A stretch of 64,000 nucleotides of DNA, from NCBI RefSeq assembly GCF_027596085.1, contig NC_072472.1, positions 21,126,680 to 21,190,679 on the forward strand, in the 5' to 3' direction. The notes under the pieces were generated by a model that worked only from the letters and a program-made list of their open reading frames with translations, was not told where the DNA came from and did not search any database. The position numbers and the translations under genes are program-made. Shown one piece after another: positions 12,591 to 22,980 of the stretch (position 1 is the stretch's first letter; every line of letters starts with the position of its first letter). This stretch comes from Anoplopoma fimbria. Its lineage: Eukaryota > Chordata > Actinopteri > Perciformes > Anoplopomatidae.

Positions 12591-13350
12591 CCCTGCTGAC
12601 ACACACTACTACTACCACTATCATTATTAGTCACATTACTATTATTATTCGCTGTACTATTACACTTATTGACTTTGCTTCTACCCTGGAGTCTTTGTGC
12701 TTTCTCGCTTCGCAGGCTTCTATAAATCGTGGCTGTACCTGGACCGTGGTCGTGCATCCTGCTACGGCCCTGCTGACACCGACTGCTACCACCATTATTA
12801 TTACTAGTCACATTACTATTACTATTACCTGTACCATTACGCATATTAGCTTTACTTCCACCCTGAAGCCCTTTTTGCTTTCTCGCTTTGCAGGTTTCCA
12901 TGAATCGTTGTGGTACCTGGACCGTAGTCGTGCCTCCTGCTGTGAGCCGACTGACACCCACTGCTACTTCGATTATTATTATTAATCACATTACTATCCC
13001 TATTTCATAGTTATAATTCTACTATAATAATTGCTGCTGTTATTATAAGTAGTCTTATTATATGAATCATTTATGTCACATACATTAAATGTGTTGCATC
13101 TCTGTTATGCTGTTCATTCTGTACACATGACATCTATTGCATTCTGTCCATCCTGGGAGAAGGATCCCTCCTCTGTCGTTCTCCCAGAGGTTTCTTCCTT
13201 TTTTCTCCCTGTTAAAGGGGTTTTTAGGGGAGTTTTTCCTGTGCCGATGTGAGGGAAGGACAGAGGATGTAACATGTGTACAGATTGTAAAGCCCTCTGA
13301 GGCAAATTTGTAATTTGTGATTCTGGGCTATACAAAATAAACTGAATTGA
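12591..13350 (+). repeat. Composite repeat: about 177-bp units joined to a conserved 3' tail
   Basis: The motif CTGACAC recurs at 12596, 12773 and 12951, giving spacings of 177 and 178 bp. Between these points two units align along their length: (ATT)n-rich DNA, then TTTCTCGCTT, GCAGG, AATCGT, TACCTGGACCGT. The array runs into a tail (about 13130-13350) ending GGGCTATACAAAATAAACTG, which recurs at 18106-18252 and 22688-22800. The order suggests one interspersed element with internally duplicated units. The long open frames here come from trinucleotide-rich DNA, not from a gene. Confidence 0.75.
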
Positions 13351-13351
13351 G

Positions 13352-13530
13352 ACCATAAACTCATGTTTACAATGTTTACTGAGGGAATAAATCAAGAGAG
13401 AAGTAGAGTCATTTTTTCATAGACTTCTATACAACCAGAGGAGTCGCCCCCTGATGGACATTAGAGAGAATGCAGCTTTAAGACATGAAGCATTGACTTC
13501 AATTTACAGACCTGGAGTTTGCCTCCTGCT
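13352..13530 (+). repeat. Interspersed repeat, copy matching 32865-33045
   Basis: Shares GAGACCATAAACTCATGTTT, the block CTGAGGGAATAAA, ACAACCAGAGGAGTC and GAGAATGCA, in this order, with the centre of the inverted-repeat element at 32.2-33.35 kb. It abuts the preceding tail directly. Confidence 0.65.
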
Positions 13531-13788
13531 TAACCTGCTGAACTCACCTTACTCGTTGCCACGAGTAGAAAGTTACGACTGCAATCTCAATGGGAGACAA
13601 GTATATTTCTTATTATCTGACTATTTGATCACCCATGCACCTTTTTGAAATTCACATCTTTATTTTAACATAACAACACCTTTATGACAAGTGTACTGCT
13701 CCCTGCACAGGAGGACACAACAGATTTACATATTTCATCTTAAGTTCACGTCAAAGCTAGAATTGGCAGTGAGCTGCCACCAGAAGCA

Positions 13789-13854
13789 AGTGGTTCACAT
13801 GTTGATAAATCATGCATTAAAAGTGGTTCACATGTTGATAAATCATGCATTAAA
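13789..13854 (+). repeat. Perfect 33-bp tandem duplication
   Basis: Unit one (13789-13821) and unit two (13822-13854) are identical at all 33 positions, starting AGTGGTTCACATG and ending GCATTAAA. Perfect identity implies a recent replication slip. Confidence 0.95.
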
Positions 13855-14587
13855 AGTGAATGAAAAGCTCAGAAAAACAGATGGAGTCATCTGAATCTAA
13901 ATCTGGCCTAATAACTCTCCAAAGTCATCAGAACCTGATTAAATTCAAATAATGTACAGCATTGTATCAAAAACAATTACCTACTATCTTGTTTCTGGGA
14001 AGAACTAATAGACTGTCAGGAAGTATGACAGTATGTACGATCAAAGCATAATAATGATGCATTCATTTTTAGAGAATACTCAAATGAAACCTGTTCTTTG
14101 AAGTCGATCTTCAGCAGCTTCTCTCATGTTATCTTGCCTTGGGTGAGGTTTCCTGCTGTGCGAGTGTGTCAACATAATAGAAGATATATTTTCTTTATAA
14201 AATAGTTTGCCTCCAGATAATTAAGTGAGCAGGATTGTTACAGTAGATATACAGTGGGTACGGAAAGTATTCAGACCCCTTTAAATTTTTCACTCTTTGT
14301 TTCATTGCAGCCATTTGCTAAAATTGAAAAAGTTCATTTTTTTCGCATTAATGTACACTCAGCAACCCATCTTGACAGAAAAAAACAGAAATGTAGAAAT
14401 TTTTGCAAATCTATTAAAAAAGAAAAACTGAAATATCACATGGTCATAAGTATTCAGACCCTTTGCTCATATTTAACTCACATGCTGTCCATTTCTTCTG
14501 ATCCTCCTTGAGATGGTTCTACTCCTTCATTGGAGTCCAGCTGTGTTTAATTAAACTGATTGGACTTGATTAGGAAAGGCACACACC

Positions 14588-14600
14588 TGTCTATATAAGA
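14588..14600 (+). promoter_or_regulatory. TATA-like box upstream of the Tc1 transposase
   Basis: CTGTCTATATAAG lies about 20-30 bp before the first ATG (14619). Fish Tc1 elements usually carry a TATA-like promoter in this place. It is supported only by the motif and its spacing. Confidence 0.4.
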
Positions 14601-14618
14601 CCTTACAGCTCACAGTGC

Positions 14619-15680
14619 ATGTCAGAACAAATGAGAATCATGAGGTCGAAGGAACTGCCCAAGGAGCTCAGAGACAGAATTGTGGCAAGGCACAGATCTG
14701 GCCAAGGTTACAAAAGAATTTCTGCAGCACTCAAGGTTCCTAAGAGCACAGTGGCCTCCATAATCCTTAAATGGAAGAAGTATGGGATGACCAGAACTCT
14801 TCCTAGACCTGGCCGTCCAGCCAAACTGAGCAATCGTGGGAGAAGAGCCTTGGTGAGAGAGGTAAAGAAGAACCCAAAGATCACTGTGGCTGAGCTCCAG
14901 AGATGCAGTAGGGAGATGGGAGAAAGTTCCACAAAGTCAACTATCACTGCAGCCCTCCACCAGTCGGGGCTTTATGGCAGAGTGGCCCGACGGAAGCCTC
15001 TCCTCAGTGCAAGACATATGAAAGCCCGCATAGAGTTTGCCAAAAAACACATGGAGGACTCCCAAACTATGAGAAATAAGATTCTCTGGTCTGATGAGAC
15101 CAAGATTGAACTTTTTGGCGTTAATTCTAAGCGGTATGTGTGGAGAAAACCAGGCACTGCTCATCACCTGCCCAATACAATCCCAACAGTGAAACATGGT
15201 GGTGGCAGCATCATGCTATGGGGGTGTTTTTCAGCTGCAGGGACAGGACGACTGGTTGCAATTGAAGGAAAGATGAATGCGGCCAAGTACAGAGATATCC
15301 TGGAAGAAAACCTCCTCCAGAGTGCTCAGGACCTCAGACTGGGCCGAAGGTTCACCTTCCAACAAGACAATGACCCGAAGCACACAGCTAAAATAACAAA
15401 GGAGTGGCTTCGGAACAAGTCTGTGACCATTCTTGACTGGCCCAGCCAGAGCCCTGACCTAAACCCAATTGAGCATCTCTGGAGAGACCTGAAAATGGCT
15501 GTCCACCAACGTTCACCATCCAACCTGACAGAACTGGAGAGGATCTGCAAGGAAGAATGGCAGAGGATCCCCAAATCCAGGTGTGAGAAACTTGTTGCAT
15601 CATTCCCAAGAAGACTGATTTGCAAAAATTTCTACATTTCTGTTTTTTTCTGTCAAGATGGGTTGCTGAGTGTACATTAA
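14619..15680 (+). CDS. Tc1-like transposase, DD34E, with a chimeric C-terminus
   Basis: Catalyses cut-and-paste movement of the surrounding element by binding the inverted repeats and inserting at TA. The 353-codon frame is uninterrupted. The first helix-turn-helix lies at about residues 11-57, followed by a GRPR-type hook (PRPGRPAKL, 62-70) and a second DNA-binding helix cluster at about 75-120. The catalytic triad is Asp159 ([10 protein letters not shown]), Asp250 (QQDNDPKHT) and Glu285 (NPIEHLW), with 34 residues between the last two. The start may be any of the Met codons at residues 1, 5 or 8; the family usually begins a few residues before KEL. Odd: after SFPRR the last 20 or so residues (from 334) are read from the right inverted repeat rather than the usual short Lys/Ala-rich tail and stop. 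A deletion therefore removed the true C-terminus. Function is uncertain, although the catalytic core looks complete. Confidence 0.93.
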   Translation: MSEQMRIMRSKELPKELRDRIVARHRSGQGYKRISAALKVPKSTVASIILKWKKYGMTRTLPRPGRPAKLSNRGRRALVREVKKNPKITVAELQRCSREMGESSTKSTITAALHQSGLYGRVARRKPLLSARHMKARIEFAKKHMEDSQTMRNKILWSDETKIELFGVNSKRYVWRKPGTAHHLPNTIPTVKHGGGSIMLWGCFSAAGTGRLVAIEGKMNAAKYRDILEENLLQSAQDLRLGRRFTFQQDNDPKHTAKITKEWLRNKSVTILDWPSQSPDLNPIEHLWRDLKMAVHQRSPSNLTELERICKEEWQRIPKSRCEKLVASFPRRLICKNFYISVFFCQDGLLSVH

Positions 15681-15780
15681 TGCGAAAAAAAAATGAACTT
15701 TTTCGATTTTAGCAAATGGCTGCAATGAAACAAAGAGTGAAAAATTTAAAGGGGTCTGAATACTTTCCGTACCCACTGTA

Positions 15781-18105
15781 TGCAGGGGTATTTATGACAG
15801 CAGGAGATGCAGAGAAGAGAGATTCGGCCCCCCTTAGGTTGAAGTCTATGAGATCATTAACAAGCACAATTTCAAATTGAACCCTTTGAACTGTCAATAA
15901 CGGCTGAACAGAGGCCCCCACTGCCGCCTCTCTCCCTGTCACAAGGACACAGACACACCAACTTCCAATTTTAGACTCACACTCTTTGTTCGCACTCTGA
16001 AAATGGCTGATTTTCTATTTGATGCTGGCGAGGGCAAAATTTGTCTACACGCACACAAAAACACAAACAGACCTTGACACAAACAATAATCATCCCAAAT
16101 AAACACAGATTTTTTTGCAATTGTATATATATCCAGATAATTAAAGGTTTAAAGAGCATGTCAGAAGAAAGCCATGTTGATATACAGCTGATCTACAGGT
16201 CATTGATGAGTTGGGGTCTTTAAATATTACAAAATATTTCACTGATGGGTTTTTCACTCAGTAAATACTGTGTATAATTGTCCCAGTGAGAAAACAACAG
16301 TCCCATTTAACAATTGTGGTATTTTCTAAAAACTTCATTTCTTTTGTCACTTACATGAATCTGACCTCTGTGTTGGACCCATCCTAAGCATCAGGACCAG
16401 TGGGCTGCTGTGAAGCGCCCAGAGAGCAACTTGGGGTTCGGTGTCGCAGTCAAGGACATTTGGACATGCAGACAGCAGGAGCCAGGGATAAATATATACA
16501 GATCCTGATGCTGATCCTACAGATCCTGATAAACATTTATTTCAGGGTCTTTAAGGTAACTATTAAAATATTTACATTTAAAGCAATAAATTCCAATGAA
16601 ACAGTATTTGATCACGTTTTTAGAGCGCACAATTCTCTATACTGGGCTCACTTTTTCTTTACTGACATGCAGCTCAACTAAACTGTTATTTTAACATCCA
16701 CAATGAACTAATGCAACTGAAACACTTGCTACACATGTCAGGATCAACCCTTGTCTGTCTGCCAACAGTAAAACTTATTCACTCATTACACAACGACTTG
16801 ATACAACACTATCAGCATTACAATATATTTCGCTTTTGTCTGTATCTTTTAATTATTTATTAAGTATAAATTAAGATTCCATGGATTGTGCTGCCTTACA
16901 GTTTGTCACAGAATGCTGCAGCATGCCTCCAAAAGCCTTTATATTTGAAAAGATGAAATCGAAGTGCATTAAATGAAACTTGCTTAATTCCAGTAATGCA
17001 TAACAAAAATATTCACACTTTGGCCTAGAGTTTTCATTCACACCACATACTATGTACTCTCTTGTATTACACCTGGAAAAGAATATGTTTGCATATCTGA
17101 TCCATCCATGTCAATCTTCTGCAGTCATGTCCAGACATCCAGTGTTCATTTTGTCCAAGAGGGAAGGCTGATCATGTGGCTGGGTTGTCATAAGCTGTCA
17201 CCAAATAGTTTACTGATAAAGCACTATTTACATGTTAAGGAATTAAACAAAGAAGGCTCATTCCTTTTTAGATCCCTTAGAAACCAGACGTTTTAAAAAT
17301 ATTAATTTGGGTAATTATTTTGCAGTCAAATCAAATTGTTTACAGGATATTTAACCTTTGTTTCTTCATAATAAATTTAATTTTGACTTCTTTCTTTACG
17401 GGGCTTGAGTTTAGAGTTAATTACAATCCCCTCTCGGCGTTGTGGAGGTTGGTTTATGGTGTTTTGCCGGCTACACTCGTTGCGTTTTTTGATTCCTCAC
17501 GATGCATCGTCACATACAAAGTGGTAATTGTAAACATAAATTCTGCAAACATAAATCTTGTTTAAAGATTGTATCTGATAATGACCTGTTTGTCAAATTT
17601 GGAGATGGGAGCTTCTCAGTATACCCATCAATGCTGAGTAAAATATAAAAGCTCTCTCTGGGTAAAATGCTTGCTGAGTCTAGAAGATGAGAAGATGGCG
17701 ACACAGTTGACACCGTCCTTAGATATTATGCAGACATTAATTATTCTTATGGAAAAAAGGCATATTATTACTTCTCTGTGAGTGCAGGAAAATTACATCA
17801 TACAGAGAAACATACTGAAAAAAAATACAATTCAGCTGCAATTACAAAAGCCAGGTAAGCAAGAGGGGGGTAAAACAATAAAAAGAAAAACACTGATTTC
17901 CACTTGAAATCAGTTTCTCTGGAGAAGGAAAACAGTGGGGTGTCTGAAGAAAGTACACGAGACGTCAGAAAGAAATCACTGTTTTATGTCTTTCCAGTCA
18001 CATCATGTGGGAGGTGTTGTTTGGATTCTCACCGGTTGGTTGTAAAAAGGCCAACCTTTCTGCAGGAGAACACAAAACGCCTTTAGTATTTTAGTTTCTC
18101 ATCAA
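15781..18105. other. Non-coding stretch with one short repeat block
   Basis: No gene recognised. The block 16398-16436 (CAGTGGGCTGCTGTGAAGCG onward) matches the second half of the LINE-type fragment at 10545-10590. The remainder is AT-rich with short uninformative frames. Confidence 0.45.
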
Positions 18106-18252
18106 GGGTTTTTTTTAGGTGAGTTTTTCCTGTGCCGATGTGAGGGTTCCGGGACAGAGGATGTCGCATGTGTACAGATTGTAAAGCCCTCTGAGGCAAA
18201 TTTGTAATTTGTGATTCCGGGCTATACAAAATAAACTGAATTAAACTGAATC
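18106..18252 (+). repeat. Copy of the 13.2-kb repeat tail
   Basis: Carries GAGTTTTTCCTGTGCCGATG, GTAAAGCCCTCTGAGGCAAA and GGGCTATACAAAATAAACTG, all also present in order at 13228-13350. Only the 3' part is present, as expected of 5'-truncated retroposed copies. Confidence 0.8.
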
Positions 18253-18466
18253 AACAGAGCAAGCAGGTGCTCATTACTAATGAAAATTAACTAATGAGAA
18301 TTTTTTTCCCAGCTGAATTATCTTCTTGTTCCTTTTTGTTAGTACCATATGATACCCTGGGTGATATTGGTACGTGCTTGAAGTATATTTCATCTGTTTA
18401 CCTTGTTAAATGAACAATGTCCGTTTTGGCATGCTGCCTAATTTCACTGACTCAATCTATATTTGG

Positions 18467-18920
18467 CCCGTGTTAAAGTCGCTTGGAAAAAAAAAAAAAC
18501 ATGCAAAGCAATTCTGCGCACAACAACATCAGCTTGTAGCATTGTCAAACTCGAAAAATGAAAATTGAGTCAGGGAAGTCATGAGCTGGAGACAGAGAAA
18601 GCTTGCCTGCAAAGCAAACATGTTGCTCCAGGGATCCAGGGATCAATTTAAGGAGAGCTAGATTAACGAAATAAACAAAGAGCCTAAGTAATTAACATAA
18701 TATATGACGATTACAAAGGCATATTTTTCCACACACTTTCCGCACCATTTCCCACAACTGATTGTTTATAAATTGCCAATGTGCGTGAACAATGGAATTA
18801 TCTGTATGTAATGTTTCATTAAATGATCAATTTATTAATTGAATTAAGGTTTCTTTAACTAAATGGGTTATTGTTACAGGCTATAGTGGTGACACGTGTG
18901 CTGAATCTGACTGTAGAAAG
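18467..18920 (+). repeat. Left arm of a diverged long inverted repeat
   Basis: Reverse-complement homology to 20648-21068 across the whole arm. Conserved blocks in order: CAACATCAGCTTGTA, AAATTGAGTCAGGGAAGT, GGGATCAATTTAAGGAGAGC, AATAAACAAAGA, ATAAATTGCCAA, GAATTAAGG and GGCTATAGTG. An extra CAGGGATC is duplicated within this arm. The blocks are separated by diverged, indel-rich DNA, so the pairing is old. No ORF spans it. Confidence 0.85.
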
Positions 18921-20647
18921 AGTCGATTTACCTTGAACTTTGATTTTATTGTGGGCTCTGTTGTCGTGATAATAACACCACTAAGCTATCAGATGTAAAA
19001 TCTTTTAAGTTCATTTACTGTTTGCACTTTTAACTATTCTACATAAAACAAAATAAATAAACAAATAAGAATCATTTTTGCTGGATTATCTTCTGGCCTG
19101 TTTAAAACAAAAGTAAAACTTCCATAGGTATAGAAAGCTCTCACGTTTTTGCTGTCCTTTTTTACCTAGTAAGCATTTTCAATACGCCAGTCTCCAAAAG
19201 GGTGCCAATGTGTAATGTGTCTACAACACGGGTCTGTATTACAATGCTTATTAACAATAGTAATATAAAACATATTTTCACTTTTTACATGGCTTTACTT
19301 TTAAGAAATAACTGAATCATTACATACAGATACGTCCAGTGTTAGCCTCCATTGGTTTGTTCACAAGCACGATTCCCATACCTATCTAATCGCTGGCCAT
19401 GTGGCAGCTGTAAGAACGGTAATATTAGAAATCAGGTGTTGCTTCAACTTCGCGTCACCAGAACAACCCTCCTCATTTGTGATTTAATCACCACAAACCA
19501 TGACCTGACATGAGCTTTGTTACTTAAATATACAGACCCTATACATTTCCTTCAAGTAAATAATAAAAACTCTCATCCATTTGTTGACATCCTCATGCAA
19601 TGTTGATCAGCGGTGGGAAGCCAATAGCTTCTCCAGTGTTTCGCTCCTCGCTGGATGACCCCCAGTGCCAGGGTTGTCATGGAATTCCTTCAGGACACCA
19701 CCAACCAAGTTTGTCCTGGAATATAACTTATGCAACATTCATTTAGAAGTGTGCATGTACAATTACTGAGTAGGTTACACTATGACAAACAGCAGTTCTA
19801 GAAAATCCAGTGGCTTTGACAAGTTGTAAATATGGATTACATCTTTGCATTAAATACAGTTGATATTAGGGGTAGTACTTGGACGGGAAAATGCAAAGGA
19901 ATAAGGGTGTCCACATCTTCACAGAGACCTGGCTTCATTGCTGCATCCAAGCAGCACAGAGTGCAGGACTCCAATGGAATGACAGGAGACTTTGTTTACA
20001 TTATTGCTGCTTGGTGCTCAAACCTAGTCATGGTTAATGGACATTCCCTGATGTGATCTTTTTAATAAGATGTTGGCCATATTGCCCAAATAATTGTTTT
20101 GTTGCTGCCGTTTGCATTCCCTCCTAATTTACGTTCTAAAATCATTAAAGGAATGCACTACTGTTTTAATTTGGTTTGAGTTTTCATATTTTTCTGCATT
20201 TCGTTATGCAACCATGTACGCTGCATCGTGTTCATTCCTAATTGCATTTTCTGAGTTACGTTTTTTAATTTGCCAGGCTAACAATTTACCGGGTTTTTCA
20301 CCCTGGTCGTAAAAAGTTTGCTTTAGCCTTATTAGACTGTTCTCAGCTTTTAGTGTGGAGAGCTCCTCATATTCAGCTTTAAGTGCAAATAATTCTTGTT
20401 TAGTAGATATTCCTCTTTACTTTGTATTACAATTCTTTTTTTGTGTGTCTTATGGATTTATCTGTCTATTTTTTTATTATCTTCTGCTGTTGCCCCCTTA
20501 GTGTGTTTGGTAGAAGTACTTGTTTCTAAAGGATCTGAGGTTCATTATATGAAAATGTGAGTTTGCACAGGAGCAATTCATTGTTCATTAAAAGTTGTTT
20601 AATGAAACCCATAACCAGATGCTGTTCTGTTTAGTAAACCAACTTGT
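18921..20647. other. Spacer of the long inverted repeat, no gene recognised
   Basis: About 1.7 kb of AT-rich DNA between the two arms. The open frames are at most 74 codons and show no family resemblance, and no transposase remnant was recognised. Confidence 0.5.
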
Positions 20648-21068
20648 TTTACTGTCAGACTCATTAAATGTCTCAACACTATAGCCTATAACACCAACCC
20701 ATGTAGTTTAAGAAGCCTTAATTAAATTAATAAATTATTAATATGATGAATCATTACATGCAGATAAGTTGTTGGCAATTTATTTACGATCAATTGAGGG
20801 AAAGTGGCAGAAATATGACTTTATAACAGTTTAATATTATCTTCATTAATTAGGATCTTTGTTTATTTATTTAATTTAGCTCTCCTTAAATTGATCCCTG
20901 GAGCAAACACGTTTAAAAATGCGCACCCTTGACTTTGAGGGCGAGCTTCCTCTGTTTCCGGCACTCAACTTCCCTGACTCAATTTTCATTGATCAAGTTG
21001 GAAAATGGTACAAGCTGATGTTGTGGTGCACGGAATTGGGTGTTTATTCAATGAGACAATAACACCGG
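20648..21068 (-). repeat. Right arm of the diverged long inverted repeat
   Basis: Reverse complement of this segment aligns with 18467-18920, including TTGCTCCAGGGATCAATTTA. The pattern of alternating conserved and diverged blocks is the same. No target-site duplication or simple terminal motif was found at the outer boundaries, so an origin as a transposon is unproven. Confidence 0.85.
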
Positions 21069-21139
21069 CAAAGCACTTATCGCATTTATGCAGCACGGAC
21101 TATGGAAGAACGAACTCATCAGCATACATTTGCATTACC

Positions 21140-22500
21140 AAAAATAAAATAAGTATTGAACACGTCACCATTTTTCTCAGTAAATATATTTCTAAAGGTG
21201 CTATTGACATGAAATTGTCACCAGATGTCGGTAACAACCCAAGTAATCCATACATACAAAGAAAACCAAACAAAACAAATACGTTCAGAAATTAAGTTAT
21301 GTGTAATAAAATGGAATGACACAGGGGAAAAGTATTGAACACATGAAGAAAGGGAGGTGCAGAAAGGCATGGAAAGTCAAGACACCAGCTGAAATCTATC
21401 AGTAATTAGAAAGCAGTCCTGCCCCTTGTCAGTGCAAATTAATATCAGCTGGTTCAGTCCCAACTGATGGCCTATTAAAAGGTGTCTCATTACCAAGGTG
21501 TCACACAAGAAACATCTCATGATGGGTAAAAGCAAAGAGCTCTCTCAAGACCTTCGCAACCTTATTGTTGCAAAACATACTGATGGCATTGGTTACAGAA
21601 GGATTTCTAAACTTCTGTATGTTCCAGTGAGCACTGTTGGGGCCATAATCCGGAAGTAGAAAGAACATAATTTCACCATAAACTGGCCACGACCAGGTGC
21701 TCCTCGCAAGATTTCTGACAGAGGAGTGAAAAGAATTATCAGAAGAGTTGTCCAAGAGCCAAGGACCACTTGTGGAGAGCTTCAGAAAGACCTGGAATTA
21801 GCAGGTACAATTGTTTCAAAGAAAACAATAAGTAATGCACTCAACCGCCGTGGCCTGTATGCACACTCACCACGCAAGACTCCATTGCTGAAGTAAAAGC
21901 ATGTTGAAGCTCGTTTAAAGTTTGCTGCATAACAATCAGACAAGCCTGTGAAATACTGGGAGAATATAGTCTGGTCAGATGAGACCAAAATTGAACTCTT
22001 TGGATGCCATAATACACACCATGTTTGGAGGTCAAATGGCACTGCACATCACCCCAAAAACACCATATCAACAGTGAAGTTTGGAGGTGGGAACATCATG
22101 GTGTGGGGCTGTTTTTCAGCATACAGCACTGGTAAACTTCATATAATTGAAGGAAGGATAAAAATCTGCTGCCATCTACCAGGATGATGAAGATGAAACG
22201 AGGGTGGACATTTCAGCAAAACAATGATCCCAAACACACAGCCAAGGAAACTCTCAATTGGTTTCAGAGAAAGAAAATAAAGCTGCTAGAATGGCCCAGC
22301 CAATCGACTGACTTGAATCCAATAGAAAATCTATGGAAAGATCAGAGTTCATAGAAGAGGCCCACGGAACCTTCAAGATTTGAAGACTTTGTGTGGAAGA
22401 ATGGGCCAAAATCACACCTGAGCAATGCATGCGACTAGTTTCTGCAGGAACATCTGTCTATAAGGTCTTGTTCCCATAGTCAAAGAATGCATAGCAAAGC
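21140..22500 (+). mobile_element. Degenerate Tc1-like element, second family
   Basis: Two direct repeats (AAGTATTGAACAC) at 21151 and 21330 mark the left end in the double-repeat layout of fish Tc1 elements. The transposase remnant follows. No matching right end could be found near 22500, so it has decayed or been deleted. The repeats differ from those of the 14.25-kb element, so this is a different and older family. Confidence 0.75.
21519..22490 (+). pseudogene. Broken Tc1-like transposase
   Basis: The reading begins MMGKSKELSQDLRNLIV and keeps the family order: helix-turn-helix, PRPGAPRKI hook, [24 protein letters not shown], a DPKHT block and LNPIENLW. It is interrupted by in-frame stops after GAIIRK (near 21657), after TPLLK (near 21894) and after KFAA (near 21930), and by an indel and stop near 22165-22190. 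The middle catalytic Asp is replaced by Asn (AACAATGATCCC), and the segment between LWK and the C-terminus is shifted. It cannot make an active enzyme. The longest intact piece is 21948-22187. Confidence 0.85.
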
Positions 22501-22687
22501 CAGTTAAAATAGACCCTACATACAGTAGGTTGTAAAATAATATATATTTTTTTATAACAAAATAATAAAATATAATATAATGAACATACAATGTGAAATA
22601 CCTTTAAAATACAAATAAAGAAGGAAGCATACTTAGTTTAAAACAATAACAATTACTGTTTAAATGCTGTTTTTACAGAGTCGGTGG

Positions 22688-22800
22688 ATGAGGGAAGGAC
22701 AGAGGATGTCGCATGTGCACAGATGTAAAACAAATTTGTAATTTGTGATTCTGGGCTATACAAAATAAACTGAATTGAAAAACTGAATTGAATTGAACTG
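22688..22800 (+). repeat. Third copy of the 13.2-kb repeat tail
   Basis: Contains GGGAAGGACAGAGGATGT and GGGCTATACAAAATAAACTG, as in the copies at 13.25 and 18.15 kb, then a (GAATT)n-like run. A short internal deletion removes the CCCTCTGAGG block. Confidence 0.8.
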
Positions 22801-22980
22801 ATGAGGCTCGTGTTTGAGACAATCCCCATCCCAAAGGACATGTCGTCCCAGTGTGAGAGGCCCTCAAAGGAGAAAGTGTTGCCCACCACCTGTCCCTCTT
22901 CTGTCAAGGAGCAGCCTGAAGCTAACATTCTGACCAGCCGGATCAGGAAACTCCCTGCGTTCCTGAAATACAACACATGA
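22801..22980 (+). other. Unassigned coding-like segment (59 codons plus stop)
   Basis: An ATG directly after the repeat tail opens MRLVFETIPIPKDMSSQ...and closes at TGA (22978-22980). Codon third positions are rich in G/C, unlike the surrounding AT-rich DNA, which suggests past or present coding. The minus strand is also open here (reading through RLVRMLASGC and SFEGLSHWDD) with an acceptor-like TTGTATTTCAG just before 22962, so the coding strand cannot be decided. I recognise no family on either strand. It may be an exon scrap carried or cut by the neighbouring repeat. Confidence 0.3.

Larger units (their letters stand above)
14252..15778 (+). mobile_element. Tc1-type DNA transposon, near intact, asymmetric ends
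   Basis: Flanked by TA at 14250-14251 and 15779-15780, the expected Tc1/mariner target duplication. Left inverted repeat 14252-14411 and right inverted repeat 15617-15778 both begin CAGTGGGTACGGAAAG from the outside. They differ by only one base change and a T-run length, so the insertion looks young. The left end also has an inner direct repeat (AAGTATTCAGACCCTTTG, 14448-14465) echoing the outer one at 14264-14281. The right end has no inner copy: its homology to the left stops exactly at 15617, where the coding region joins. Confidence 0.95.

Noticed and set aside
12572..12985. Frames of 96 and 129 codons rich in Ser/Asn/Thr
   Set aside because: They arise from ATT/ACT-rich units of the 177-bp repeat, on both strands alike.
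12591..12990. Regularly spaced repeats suggestive of an array system
   Set aside because: Units are about 177 bp, long and diverged, in eukaryotic DNA. This is an interspersed repeat, not a CRISPR array.
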